DNA of 64,000 bases from Endobugula sp965225895 (GTDB lineage: Bacteria > Pseudomonadota > Gammaproteobacteria > Pseudomonadales > Cellvibrionaceae). Location: the NCBI GenBank assembly GCA_965225895.1, contig CBDDBR010000011.1:2108001-2172000 (forward strand). The letters are read 5' to 3'. Position 1 is the stretch's first letter. Each line of letters opens with the position of its first letter. A program made the translations under genes and the position numbers. This document shows, piece after piece, positions 45,590-55,526 of the stretch. The notes beneath the pieces were generated by a model. It was not told the DNA's origin and did no database searches. It worked only from the letters and a program-made list of their open reading frames with translations.

Positions 45590-47083
45590 ATGTCACTTTC
45601 TATTATTTTTACGCGCGCCAGCCTTGGCATTGATGCGCCACTTATTACCGTTGAAGTTCACTTATCAAATGGCTTGCCCAGTCTATCCATTGTCGGCATG
45701 CCCGAAGCCGTCGTAAAGGAGAGTAAAGACCGTGTTCGAAGCGCATTAATTAATAGCCAATTTGAATTCCCTTCTCGTCGTATCACCATTAATCTTGCCC
45801 CCGCCGATTTACCAAAAGACGGCAGCCGATTTGATCTGCCCATTGCGATTGGTATTTTAGCGGCATCCCAGCAAATACCGCATGAATCACTTTCACACTA
45901 TGAATTTATTGGTGAGCTAGCATTATCAGGCGAATTGCGTGATGTGAAAGCGATACTGCCCGCAGCCATCGCTTGTGAACGTAGCGGACACACACTGCTA
46001 ACATCAACACACAATGCACAAGAAGCTTCATTATGTAAATACGAAAATATTTTTGGAGCAAACAGTTTATTAGATATATGCCGACATATTCATGGTGAAC
46101 AACCATTGCAAAAAGTCACCGCCCCTTTACCTGTTATAACACCACACAATCACGATTTTATGGATGTAAAAGGTCAGGCATTTGCAAAACGGGCGCTAGA
46201 AATTACTGCGGCAGGCGCTCACAATATATTAATGTATGGACCTCCCGGAACAGGAAAAACAATGTTGGCAAGTCGACTACCCAGTATCATGCCCTCATTA
46301 AATACAGAACAAGCGATTGATGTTGCCAGTATTTATTCTTTATGTGGCCAACCATATCCACACTGGAGCACGCCCCCTTTTCGTAACCCACACCATTCTT
46401 CATCCGCCGTTGCATTAGTAGGGGGTGGATCTCATCCCAAGCCGGGGGAAATTTCTTTAAGTCATTGTGGTGTTTTATTTTTGGATGAATTTCCAGAATT
46501 TTCTCGGCAAGTACTTGAGGTGCTACGGGAACCATTAGAGTCGGGAGAAATTTATATTTCACGTGCGAATGCACATGTACGCTTTCCATCTCAGTTCACA
46601 CTAGTTGCGGCTTTAAACCCTTGCCAATGTGGATACTTTGGCAGCTCAATTAAAACACATTATTGTCGCTGCTCTCCTGATCAAGTTAAACGCTATCGCC
46701 AAAAAATATCGGGGCCATTGTTAGATCGTATTGATTTACATGTGCCCGTAGATCACATTCCCACAACAGAATTACAAAAAATGCCTATCGGTGAACATTC
46801 ACAAATCATCAAGCAACGTGTAGTAAATGCAAGAAAGATACAGTGGCAACGACAGCAAAAAAATAATGCGCAACTGACCCAACAAGACATGCAAACTTTT
46901 TGTACTCTTACGCCAACGATTCAAACATTTTTAAATACTGCCGTAGATACACTAGGGTTATCGGCACGAGCCTACGATAAAATTATTAAAACAGCGCGCA
47001 CCATTGCAGATTTAGAAGCTACAAGTGCTATTAGTCTTGATCATATTCGCGAAGCACTCGCCTTTAGAAATTTTGATCGCTAG
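45590..47083 (+). CDS. comM: YifB/ComM-family Mg-chelatase-like AAA+ ATPase
   Basis: The 497-aa protein has an N-terminal Lon-protease-like fold (GIDAPLITVEVHLSNGLPSLSIVG), a Walker A in YGPPGTGKTMLASRLPSIM, a Walker B in GVLFLDEFPEFS and the C-terminal Cys-rich insert PCQCGYFG. ComM is a hexameric branch-migration helicase that promotes integration of transforming DNA; whether this organism is competent is unknown. Its end overlaps the convergent response-regulator gene by 20 bp. Confidence 0.94.
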   Translation: MSLSIIFTRASLGIDAPLITVEVHLSNGLPSLSIVGMPEAVVKESKDRVRSALINSQFEFPSRRITINLAPADLPKDGSRFDLPIAIGILAASQQIPHESLSHYEFIGELALSGELRDVKAILPAAIACERSGHTLLTSTHNAQEASLCKYENIFGANSLLDICRHIHGEQPLQKVTAPLPVITPHNHDFMDVKGQAFAKRALEITAAGAHNILMYGPPGTGKTMLASRLPSIMPSLNTEQAIDVASIYSLCGQPYPHWSTPPFRNPHHSSSAVALVGGGSHPKPGEISLSHCGVLFLDEFPEFSRQVLEVLREPLESGEIYISRANAHVRFPSQFTLVAALNPCQCGYFGSSIKTHYCRCSPDQVKRYRQKISGPLLDRIDLHVPVDHIPTTELQKMPIGEHSQIIKQRVVNARKIQWQRQQKNNAQLTQQDMQTFCTLTPTIQTFLNTAVDTLGLSARAYDKIIKTARTIADLEATSAISLDHIREALAFRNFDR

Positions 47084-48794
47084 ATAATTCCATGCGAGAA
47101 AATATTTCATTATCATCAAACAATTTAAGAACCTCATCATAAGTAAGGTTTTCACCAAAGGTGCCACCCTGCACATAATCACATCCCATCTCATGCAGGT
47201 TTTTCATCTGTACTGCACTTTCAATTCCATTAGCAACCACATTTCGATCTAACCGATGAGCTAACATAATGAGTGATTCTAATAAAAAAGCATCTTTTTT
47301 ATTATTCAGTGCTGATTTTAAAAAGGTAGACGAGAAATGTAACGAGGGAATATCATAACCGTGTATATGCGCAAGACTTAAAGTATTTTCGCCAAAATCA
47401 GATAAGCTAAAACTAGCCCCAATATTATTAATATTTTCAATACATTCTTTAAAAAATAAATCTTGTGCAGATTCTTTTTTGCTCAAAAAACTAAACTCTA
47501 TATCTGCAACATCAACAGCATACCGCTCTGTAATCATTTTTACATACCGTGAAAATTGCGGTGACTGCAATTCTATTCTACGTATTGCATAAGAGAAAAA
47601 AATGCTTTCTTTTTGATAGATCGATTGCATTTCTGATAACGATGCTTCTAACATCCATTCAGTTAATACTTTTATTGTTTCACTATTACCTAATAAGCGA
47701 GCACAGGTTTCATAGTACTGCGTGCCCACGTCATCATGAAAGCAAACGGGGTTGACCATAAACCCTAAAATGCGTTGAGACTTAATATCCACTCTTGGTG
47801 TATAACGCAACTGTAGCTTATTGGCACTAATGATCATTCTTAATTCATTAGGCGACAAGCTCTCCATTAATACATCGTCTTTTGTATGATGCACAAAAAA
47901 ACGGTAACAGCTGGTTCCCGTTTGTTTTGCTTGATACATCGCTGTATCGGCATTGCGTTGTATAGCTTCTACATTATCACCGCCATCAGGAAATACAGAA
48001 ATACCAATACTACACCCCACACGCAATGTATTATCATCAATAATGAAGGGTTGCTCGACACTCTCTATTAGTTTTTGAGCCAGTGAAATAATTTTAGGCG
48101 TAGAACACATATTATTCAGTAATATCGTAAACTCATCTCCACCTATCCGCGCTACAGTATCACTACGACGTACATTATCGAGCAAACGATCAGCAAATGC
48201 CTTCAGTAATTTGTCGCCCACATCGTGACCATAATTATCGTTCACCACTTTAAAGTCATTCAGATCGATAAACATGAGGGTGAATTGTTCATTAGAGCGC
48301 TGCGCCAATTGAATCGTTTGATTTAAGCGATCAAGAAACAGTACACGATTAGGCAACTCGGTTAAGTAATCATAATGTGCTAAATAATTGAGGCGGTGTT
48401 CAATTTTTTTACGTTCAATTGAATAGCGAATAATTCGCTCAAGAATCTCTGAATTAATCGTATCTTTGACTAAATAATCCGAGGCACCCTCACTAATGGC
48501 TTTTTGGTCAACTTCAAATTCCATATCATCGGTCATAACAATGACTGGAATTTTACTATTTAAAATATAAGAGCGCTGAATAAAGTCTTTACAATTAATA
48601 CCCCAATGGTAATCCAGTAAAACCACATCACATTCATTGTTTTCAATATGTTTTAAGCCTTTTTCAAGATCCTGACACCACACTAGGCGATAGTTTTCAT
48701 GGTGTGCTTCAGATAATAAATAACCAATCAGCAAAAACTGCTGACGGTCATCATCAACTAATAGCACTCTTTTAGGGGGGCTTGTCTCTAGCAC
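47064..48794 (-). CDS. Response regulator with GGDEF and degenerate EAL domain
   Basis: The 576-aa protein has a receiver domain with Asp14-16 and phosphoacceptor Asp61 (VVLLDYHW), then a GGDEF domain (GGDEF at 218-222) with an RxxD I-site (RRSD, 209-212) exactly five residues ahead. The C-terminal EAL domain has lost its signature: the EAL position reads GFMVNP, the DDFGTG loop reads SDFGENT and the final catalytic part reads NGIES. It is thus probably an active, feedback-controlled cyclase with an EAL fold kept for binding or dimerisation. There is no adjacent kinase. It converges with comM (20-bp overlap). Confidence 0.9.
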   Translation of the reverse strand: MLETSPPKRVLLVDDDRQQFLLIGYLLSEAHHENYRLVWCQDLEKGLKHIENNECDVVLLDYHWGINCKDFIQRSYILNSKIPVIVMTDDMEFEVDQKAISEGASDYLVKDTINSEILERIIRYSIERKKIEHRLNYLAHYDYLTELPNRVLFLDRLNQTIQLAQRSNEQFTLMFIDLNDFKVVNDNYGHDVGDKLLKAFADRLLDNVRRSDTVARIGGDEFTILLNNMCSTPKIISLAQKLIESVEQPFIIDDNTLRVGCSIGISVFPDGGDNVEAIQRNADTAMYQAKQTGTSCYRFFVHHTKDDVLMESLSPNELRMIISANKLQLRYTPRVDIKSQRILGFMVNPVCFHDDVGTQYYETCARLLGNSETIKVLTEWMLEASLSEMQSIYQKESIFFSYAIRRIELQSPQFSRYVKMITERYAVDVADIEFSFLSKKESAQDLFFKECIENINNIGASFSLSDFGENTLSLAHIHGYDIPSLHFSSTFLKSALNNKKDAFLLESLIMLAHRLDRNVVANGIESAVQMKNLHEMGCDYVQGGTFGENLTYDEVLKLFDDNEIFSRMELSSDQNF

Positions 48795-48992
48795 GGCACG
48801 TATTTCAACTTTTATTCGCTATTATTCAGCACGAGCCTTCACTCGCATATAATGATCCCCACCTTACCTCATAAAATGTTGTTTTTTCCACCCTATTTTT
48901 CGCTATATCGTATAGTATTCTGAACACCTCGTGCTTAGTTGTTTTTGGAATATTAAGACCCGTCATTTTTATCTAGTCGCTGTCACCCACTA

Positions 48993-51056
48993 TTGTTAGA
49001 ATGCACACCCACTCCTCTGCTGAAAAACACTGTGCCACAACTGAACAACCGACAACGCGAAGCGACTCACTACATTGATGGCCCCTGCCTTGTCTTAGCG
49101 GGTGCTGGCAGTGGAAAAACCAGTGTGATCACACAAAAAATTGCTTATCTAATAGAAACTTGCGGCATGTCTGCCCGCCATATCGCTGCTCTTACATTTA
49201 CCAATAAAGCAGCAAAAGAGATGAAAGAGCGTGTTAATAGCCTATTAAAAGACGGAAAAGCGAAGGGTTTAACCGTATCGACCTTTCACAACTTAGGCCT
49301 TAATATCATTCGCAAAGACTGCCACTTATTTGGCTATAAACCTGGCTTTTCTATCTTTGATAGCGAAGATACGCGCTCACTCCTAAAAGAAATCATGGTA
49401 AAAGAAGGAGATATTGACACCGATCATCTTGATCTTGTGCATCATCAAATATCCCGCTGGAAGAACGATTTGGTCTTTCCTGAACAGGCCTTATCGATCG
49501 CCGAAAGTGAAGGGGAGCAGATTATTGCTATGATTTATCAGCGCTATAGCGAGGCTTTAAAAGCATACAATGCCGTTGATTTTGATGATTTAATCCTACA
49601 ACCTGTTCAATATTTCATAACACACCCAGAATTACTCAATACATGGCAAAAACGCATTCGCTATCTGCTAGTGGATGAATATCAAGACACCAATAACAGC
49701 CAATATCGCCTCATTCAATTACTCATTGGTGATCGAGGTGCATTAACCGTTGTAGGCGATGATGACCAATCTATTTACGCATGGCGTGGTGCACGTCCAG
49801 AAAATATGTCATTACTACAGCATGACTTTCCAAGCTTAAAAGTAATTAAACTTGAGCAAAATTATCGCTCAACCCAGCGTATATTAAAGGCCGCCAATAC
49901 CGTTATTGACAATAATCCTCATGAGTTTACTAAAGCATTATGGAGTGACATGAGTTATGGCGAGCCCATTAAGATTATTCGTAGCAGTAATGAAGAAACC
50001 GAAACAGAACGGGTTGCTACCGAGATTATTGCTCAACGGCTTCAACGACGTGCCAAGTTTAGCGACTTTGCCGTGCTATATCGCAGCAATCACCAAGCTC
50101 GTCTACTCGAAATGAAATTACAGCACTATCAAGTGCCTTATGCCATGAGTGGCGGCACATCGTTTTTTGCTCGTACAGAAATCAAAGACATCATGGCGTA
50201 TTTACGCCTGATCGTGAACCCTGATGACAATAACGCGTTACTACGCATCATTAACACCCCTAGACGCCAAATAGGCACAAGTACGATCATAGCCTTAAGT
50301 AATTACGCCAATGAACGAGACATTGGTTTATTTAGCGCAATGAACGAAGTAGGGCTTACACAACATTTATCCGACAGCGCATACCAACGCATATACACAT
50401 TTTATTCGTGGATTGATCATATTATACAAACCACTGAAAACGGTGACCCTATAGCCGCTATTAACGAAATGCTCGATGACATGGATTATTTAGGTTGGCT
50501 GCACCAACATGCCAGCTCGCCTCAGGTTGCTGAACGACGCATGGAGAACATTCAATTTTTAGTGCGCTCCATTCAGGATACGCTGAACAAAACCCAAGAA
50601 GAAACACTAACAGAAACACCCAAAACAACATTAAAAGACGCTATTGCAAAACTTGTTTTAATGGATTTATTAGAGCGCCAAGAAGAAGAAGACATTGATG
50701 ACCGTGTACAATTAATGACCTTACATGCGGCTAAAGGCTTAGAGTTTCCCCATGTGTTTATGATTGGAGTAGAAGAAGATATTTTACCGCACCGCAATAG
50801 CGTTGATGACGATAATGTAGAAGAAGAACGGCGTTTGGCCTATGTGGGCATTACTCGTGCGAAACGCAGTTTAACAATGACACTGGCAGCAAAACGAAAA
50901 CAGTTTGGCGAAACGGTAGAAACAATGCCTAGCCGCTTTATCGATGAGCTACCAGAAGACGATATTGAAAAAGAAGGGTTTGGGCAAACCGATGCAACTG
51001 TTAATGCTCAAAAAGGTGAACAGGCTATGAATAGTATTTTAGGTTTATTTGATTAA
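48993..51056 (+). CDS. rep: ATP-dependent DNA helicase Rep
   Basis: Rep (687 aa, near the usual ~670) is a superfamily 1A 3'-5' helicase that helps replication forks past bound proteins. Motifs in order: NNRQREATHYIDGP, Walker A AGAGSGKTSVI, DEYQDTN, GDDDQSIYAWRGA, EQNYRSTQRIL, TLHAAKGLEFPHVF and AYVGITRAKRSL. The frame opens at a TTG (48993); a GTG at 49032 would start closer to the E. coli protein. Neither has a strong ribosome site, so the true start is open. Confidence 0.95.
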   Translation: MLECTPTPLLKNTVPQLNNRQREATHYIDGPCLVLAGAGSGKTSVITQKIAYLIETCGMSARHIAALTFTNKAAKEMKERVNSLLKDGKAKGLTVSTFHNLGLNIIRKDCHLFGYKPGFSIFDSEDTRSLLKEIMVKEGDIDTDHLDLVHHQISRWKNDLVFPEQALSIAESEGEQIIAMIYQRYSEALKAYNAVDFDDLILQPVQYFITHPELLNTWQKRIRYLLVDEYQDTNNSQYRLIQLLIGDRGALTVVGDDDQSIYAWRGARPENMSLLQHDFPSLKVIKLEQNYRSTQRILKAANTVIDNNPHEFTKALWSDMSYGEPIKIIRSSNEETETERVATEIIAQRLQRRAKFSDFAVLYRSNHQARLLEMKLQHYQVPYAMSGGTSFFARTEIKDIMAYLRLIVNPDDNNALLRIINTPRRQIGTSTIIALSNYANERDIGLFSAMNEVGLTQHLSDSAYQRIYTFYSWIDHIIQTTENGDPIAAINEMLDDMDYLGWLHQHASSPQVAERRMENIQFLVRSIQDTLNKTQEETLTETPKTTLKDAIAKLVLMDLLERQEEEDIDDRVQLMTLHAAKGLEFPHVFMIGVEEDILPHRNSVDDDNVEEERRLAYVGITRAKRSLTMTLAAKRKQFGETVETMPSRFIDELPEDDIEKEGFGQTDATVNAQKGEQAMNSILGLFD

Positions 51057-51061
51057 TAAAT

Positions 51062-53215
51062 TTATGCTAGCATCTGCTTATCAAGCACAATATATTCTTG
51101 TGGCATAGGCCGACTAAATAAATACCCCTGACCAAACTGACACCCATTTTCTTTTAATAATGTGAGATGTCTTTCTGTTTCTATACCTTCGGCAATGACT
51201 TCTATACCCAATTCTGACGCCATTGCTATAATAGCTGCAATAATTTTATAGTCTTCCGCCATATCTGAGATAAAACTGCGGTCAATTTTAAGAGCGTTAA
51301 CAGGAAGTTGCTTTAATTGCGATAAAGAAGAATAGCCTGTACCAAAATCATCCATTAAAAATAAAAAGCCTTCTTGCTTTAACGCATTCATTGTTTCAAT
51401 ACCCTTATTAACATCTTCCATTAGCACTGACTCTGTAATTTCTAACTGAATATACTGGGTAGAAATACCTGCTTGTTGCACAATATTTTTTACTTCGTCC
51501 ACGAACCCTGTTTCAGAAAATTGTCTAGGGCTAACATTCACAGTAATAATGGGGGTAAATGTATTCATTGCTTGGCAATGCTTAATAAACTCGCACGCTT
51601 TTTGTAATACTCTATTGCCCAGAGGCACAATCAATCCTGTTTGTTCTGAGACCTCAATAAAACTATCTGGGTATAACAGCCCTTTTTCTGGATGATCCCA
51701 ACGAATTAATGCCTCATATTTAATTGTTTTTTCCGTTTTAAAACAAACAATAGGCTGAAAAGCCAAATAGAACTGATCTCTTTCTAAGCCTTCTCTTATC
51801 CCTTCTTCAATATCAAGTCGAGAAATCATTTGGTTTTGCATAGCTTGACTATGAAAAGCATACTTGTTTTTTCCTGTGTTTTTAGACACACACAAAGCTA
51901 AGTCTGCTTGCAACAATAAATCTTCTGCTAAAAGAACATCACGCGGTGAAAACACGATCCCCATGGATGCAGTCACTACCAACTCTCGATTACCCAATGT
52001 AATAATTTCTGATAATGCACAAATTAATTGACTTGCTATTTTTTCAACTTCACTTTTTGATGGTACATCGGTTAATAAAATAACAAATCCGTCGCCGCCC
52101 AAACGAGAAATAATCCCCACGCTTTTTACAACCGATATCATACGGCGTGTCATTTCTTTTAATACACTATCTCCTGCGTCATGACCCATTGTATCGTTAA
52201 TGCGTTTAAAGTCGTCAAGATCAATATACAGCAACGCAAAACATGCTTCTTTTTGCTGAGACAATACAATATTTTTTTCTATCTCTTCGTATAATAAATG
52301 GCGATTCATTAACCCCGTGAGTGAATCATGAAGTGCTAAATGCTTTAGTGCTTTATTTTTTTCTAAAACAATTTTACGTAAATATTCAGGTTTTTTTAGT
52401 AGCCGATATACAAGTAATGCCAATAATAATGACATTAACAAAACGCAAAAAATCCAAGCGAATAACCAACCAGCTGTTTTAACCGGCTGCTGGCTAATGC
52501 GTAATACCCAATGGGCATTAGGAACATTCACAATACTTTTTTCTACCGCATCTTGTAATACATTTTTCGATTGGCTAAAAACATACTCCGCATCGGTTAC
52601 GTTATTTTTTTTTGATAATGTATAGCTATAACCTTTTTCTTCTAAATCATGCAGTCCTGTTGTTGCCAATAAATCATCTAAAAATATTAACGCCGATGTA
52701 AATCCCCAAAATTTTTCAATCCCATCATCATGAATAAATACGGGGTTTCGACCAATAATCGCAACACCACCTTGCAACAACTCAAAAGGCCCCGCCAATG
52801 TTAAGCTGCGCATTTCAACCGCCAATATTGCCTCTTCCCGCCGACTATCATCCACGAGAATATCATGACCAATTGCTTTTTCATTGCCTTCAAGCGGGTA
52901 AATGTGAGAGATAACACCATTAGGGGCTAATTGCACATTAGAAACACCACCTACCCAACGAATAACATCGTGAGCATAACGATTAAAATGAGGAAAATGC
53001 CCGCCCGTGATACGCACTTCTTGGGCAAGGATATAAGTAGAAGAAAGTGCATGATATAAGCGACGCTCAATCCCTGCTGCTTCAGAAAAAACAAGGTGTG
53101 ATAATTGCATTTTTTGTTCTTGATTGGATTTTTCACCCATCAAATCAATAAAAAATATGCCTAACCCTAATGAAAATATAAAAACAAATAATGATACTAA
53201 GCGTCTGGAGCGCAT
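51062..53215 (-). CDS. CHASE-like sensor with degenerate GGDEF and intact EAL
   Basis: The 717-aa protein has membrane helices at about 7-25 and 249-271 around a periplasmic CHASE-like domain. Its GGDEF motif is GGDGF (373-377), losing a catalytic acid, with no I-site. The EAL domain is complete: EALIR (501-505), NVSPRQF, LEITES, MDDFGTGYSSL (DDFGTG 622-627), KIDRSF and AEGIE. It is therefore most likely a phosphodiesterase whose GGDEF may bind GTP allosterically. It converges with rep (5 bp gap). Confidence 0.93.
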   Translation of the reverse strand: MRSRRLVSLFVFIFSLGLGIFFIDLMGEKSNQEQKMQLSHLVFSEAAGIERRLYHALSSTYILAQEVRITGGHFPHFNRYAHDVIRWVGGVSNVQLAPNGVISHIYPLEGNEKAIGHDILVDDSRREEAILAVEMRSLTLAGPFELLQGGVAIIGRNPVFIHDDGIEKFWGFTSALIFLDDLLATTGLHDLEEKGYSYTLSKKNNVTDAEYVFSQSKNVLQDAVEKSIVNVPNAHWVLRISQQPVKTAGWLFAWIFCVLLMSLLLALLVYRLLKKPEYLRKIVLEKNKALKHLALHDSLTGLMNRHLLYEEIEKNIVLSQQKEACFALLYIDLDDFKRINDTMGHDAGDSVLKEMTRRMISVVKSVGIISRLGGDGFVILLTDVPSKSEVEKIASQLICALSEIITLGNRELVVTASMGIVFSPRDVLLAEDLLLQADLALCVSKNTGKNKYAFHSQAMQNQMISRLDIEEGIREGLERDQFYLAFQPIVCFKTEKTIKYEALIRWDHPEKGLLYPDSFIEVSEQTGLIVPLGNRVLQKACEFIKHCQAMNTFTPIITVNVSPRQFSETGFVDEVKNIVQQAGISTQYIQLEITESVLMEDVNKGIETMNALKQEGFLFLMDDFGTGYSSLSQLKQLPVNALKIDRSFISDMAEDYKIIAAIIAMASELGIEVIAEGIETERHLTLLKENGCQFGQGYLFSRPMPQEYIVLDKQMLA

Positions 53216-53424
53216 TGATAAAAAGCCTTTTGTCGATCACCCACAAATGAGATATTCATATCCTTTTACATATCTATTTCGTTTTTTAAAACGTATGTTA
53301 ATGAGTTCACGTATTATTATTATTATTGAGCTTAAGTATAGGTAAAAAATATCAATGAGCAATATTTTGCTAGAGATAATTTTTTATTTGGGACATGTGA
53401 AGAAAAAAATGCGATCCAGTAAAC

Positions 53425-53463
53425 AAAAAAACCGCAAACTTCATCAAAGTTTGCGGTTTTTTT
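53425..53463 (-). terminator. Terminator downstream of cytochrome c5
   Basis: A long perfect stem (about 17 bp, core ACCGCAAACTT) with a 5-base loop is flanked by A7 and T7 and sits 14 bp past the cytochrome stop on the minus strand. Confidence 0.9.
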
Positions 53464-53476
53464 GATAAGAAATAAT

Positions 53477-53902
53477 TTATTTTGATTTAGCAACCATATA
53501 ATCTACAGTTTCTTTAATTTCATCATCGGTGCAATCCATACATAAGCCTTTAGCTGGCATACCTTTAAAGCCCGAAATAGCACCCGTGTAAAGTGCATCA
53601 ATGCCCTTAGATATACGAGGTGCCCAAGCACCTGCATCACCAAACTTTGGCGCTCCTGCTGCACCAGAACCATGACATGCTATGCACTTAGAACCGTAAA
53701 TCTCTTCACCACTACGAGGCCCTGCAGCAACAACAACAGGTGCTGCGGCACAATCATCGCCCGACAGGCATAAATCACCAACAGGTGATATACGTGCACT
53801 AATATCATCATTCACTGCCGCTAATGCGATAGCCGATATAAAAACTGCTACACCGACAAATACTACTTTTATTACTTTTTTTAATTCTTTGTTTGAAAAC
53901 AC
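53477..53902 (-). CDS. Cytochrome c5-like protein
   Basis: The 141-aa protein (from the GTG at 53902, with AGGGGA seven bases before) has an N-terminal hydrophobic anchor/signal (VVFVGVAVFISAIALA) and one haem site, CIACH. The heme-ligand Met is in GMPAKG and the conserved Cys pair in LCMDC is the c5 signature. It is a periplasmic electron carrier, partner unknown. Earlier GTG starts at 53908 and 53926 are in frame but badly spaced from the ribosome site. Confidence 0.9.
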   Translation of the reverse strand: MFSNKELKKVIKVVFVGVAVFISAIALAAVNDDISARISPVGDLCLSGDDCAAAPVVVAAGPRSGEEIYGSKCIACHGSGAAGAPKFGDAGAWAPRISKGIDALYTGAISGFKGMPAKGLCMDCTDDEIKETVDYMVAKSK

Positions 53903-54022
53903 GGTCACTTCCCCTTTTAAGATCACCCAGCTTTACACTAAAACCATAATACCGATTATAGCGCTTTATTGGCGTTACGTTAAATTATACGTATGTAAAA
54001 ACCTAACAGACGACAAAATCGC

Positions 54023-55363
54023 CTACAATTTGATCGATTTACCTCGCCCTATGGCATAGTAATCAATATTTTTTTCTTCCATTCTCTCTGGATTATACAA
54101 ATTACGCCCGTCAAAAATAACGGGAAAGCTCAAACTGTCTTTAATCACATCAAAATCAGGCGCTCTAAAATGCTGCCATTCGGTACACACCACTAAAGCA
54201 TCTGCTCCTTTCAGCGCCGCTTCCTGAGTACCCACTAATGATAAGTCCTCTCTCTGCCCATAAATACGCTGGCATTCTTCCATGGCTTCAGGGTCATATG
54301 CTTGTACTTTGGCACCTGCTGCCCATAATGACTCCATTAACACACGACTTGACGCTTCACGCATATCATCCGTTTTAGGCTTAAATGACAACCCCCATAA
54401 AGCAAATGTTTTACCTGCAATATCATGATTAAAATGGGCATTAATATAGCTAAATAACTTTTGCTTTTGTCGAGTGTTGACGGTTTCAACCGACTTGAGG
54501 AGCGGAGCATCATAGCCTACCGATTCAGAAGTTCTAACTAAGGCCTGCACATCTTTAGGAAAACAAGAACCACCATAACCACAGCCTGGATAAATAAAAT
54601 GGTAGCCTATGCGCTCATCAGAGCCTATACCCTTGCGCACCATTTCAATATCGGCACCCAGTACTTCTGCAAGGTTTGCCATTTCATTCATAAAACTGAT
54701 CTTAGTCGCCAACATACAATTAGCTGCGTATTTCGTCAGCTCTGCGCTGCGAATATCCATAAAAATCATACGATCATGGTTTCGATTAAAAGGCTCATAG
54801 AGTTCGCGCATAGGGGCTTCCACCTCTTCTGCATCACGACCTATAACAATACGATCAGGACGCATACAGTCACTCACTGCCGCTCCTTCTTTTAGAAACT
54901 CTGGATTTGAAACAACATAAAAAGGAATTGACGATTGGTTACGCTGTGCTAATACATCACTAATACGCGCTTTGACTTTATCCGCCGTACCCACAGGCAC
55001 CGTCGATTTATCGATAATAATTTTACTTGATTGCATATAACTCGCAATGGTTTCTGCAACGGTTAATACGTATTTTAAATCAGCCGAGCCATCTTCATCG
55101 GGTGGAGTACCTACAGCAATAAACTGCACATCACCAAACTCAACGCCTTGCTGAGCATCCGTAGTAAATTGAATACGCCCTGCTTGGTAGTTCGTCGTAA
55201 TAAGTGGCGTAAGTCCTGGCTCATAAATGGGGATAATGCCATTTTTTAGGTTTTCAATTTTGTCTGCATCAACATCAACACAACATACTTCATGCCCCAC
55301 GTCAGACAATACCGCTGCCTGAACTAAGCCAACATACCCAATGCCAAAAACCGTTATTTTCAT
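54023..55363 (-). CDS. ugd: UDP-glucose 6-dehydrogenase
   Basis: The 446-aa NAD-dependent enzyme oxidises UDP-glucose to UDP-glucuronate for surface polysaccharides. The Rossmann start GIGYVGLVQAAVLSDVGHEV, the TVPVGT segment, the active-site Cys in YGGSCFPKDVQAL, and the C-terminal ALWGLSFKPKTDDMREA and FDGRNLY are all present. It stands alone, without other capsule genes nearby. Confidence 0.95.
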   Translation of the reverse strand: MKITVFGIGYVGLVQAAVLSDVGHEVCCVDVDADKIENLKNGIIPIYEPGLTPLITTNYQAGRIQFTTDAQQGVEFGDVQFIAVGTPPDEDGSADLKYVLTVAETIASYMQSSKIIIDKSTVPVGTADKVKARISDVLAQRNQSSIPFYVVSNPEFLKEGAAVSDCMRPDRIVIGRDAEEVEAPMRELYEPFNRNHDRMIFMDIRSAELTKYAANCMLATKISFMNEMANLAEVLGADIEMVRKGIGSDERIGYHFIYPGCGYGGSCFPKDVQALVRTSESVGYDAPLLKSVETVNTRQKQKLFSYINAHFNHDIAGKTFALWGLSFKPKTDDMREASSRVLMESLWAAGAKVQAYDPEAMEECQRIYGQREDLSLVGTQEAALKGADALVVCTEWQHFRAPDFDVIKDSLSFPVIFDGRNLYNPERMEEKNIDYYAIGRGKSIKL

Positions 55364-55526
55364 AGATAACCCTAACTAGTTTTGCTATTTACACTCTATA
55401 CAATAGAAACATTATATTACACTCTGTGCTCTTTATAGCTTTTATGACACTTTTTTATTAGGATAAGCCTTTACCCTCTATCACTGAGCACGCTTCATAG
55501 CCTTAATAACAAAAGTTACCCCTATT

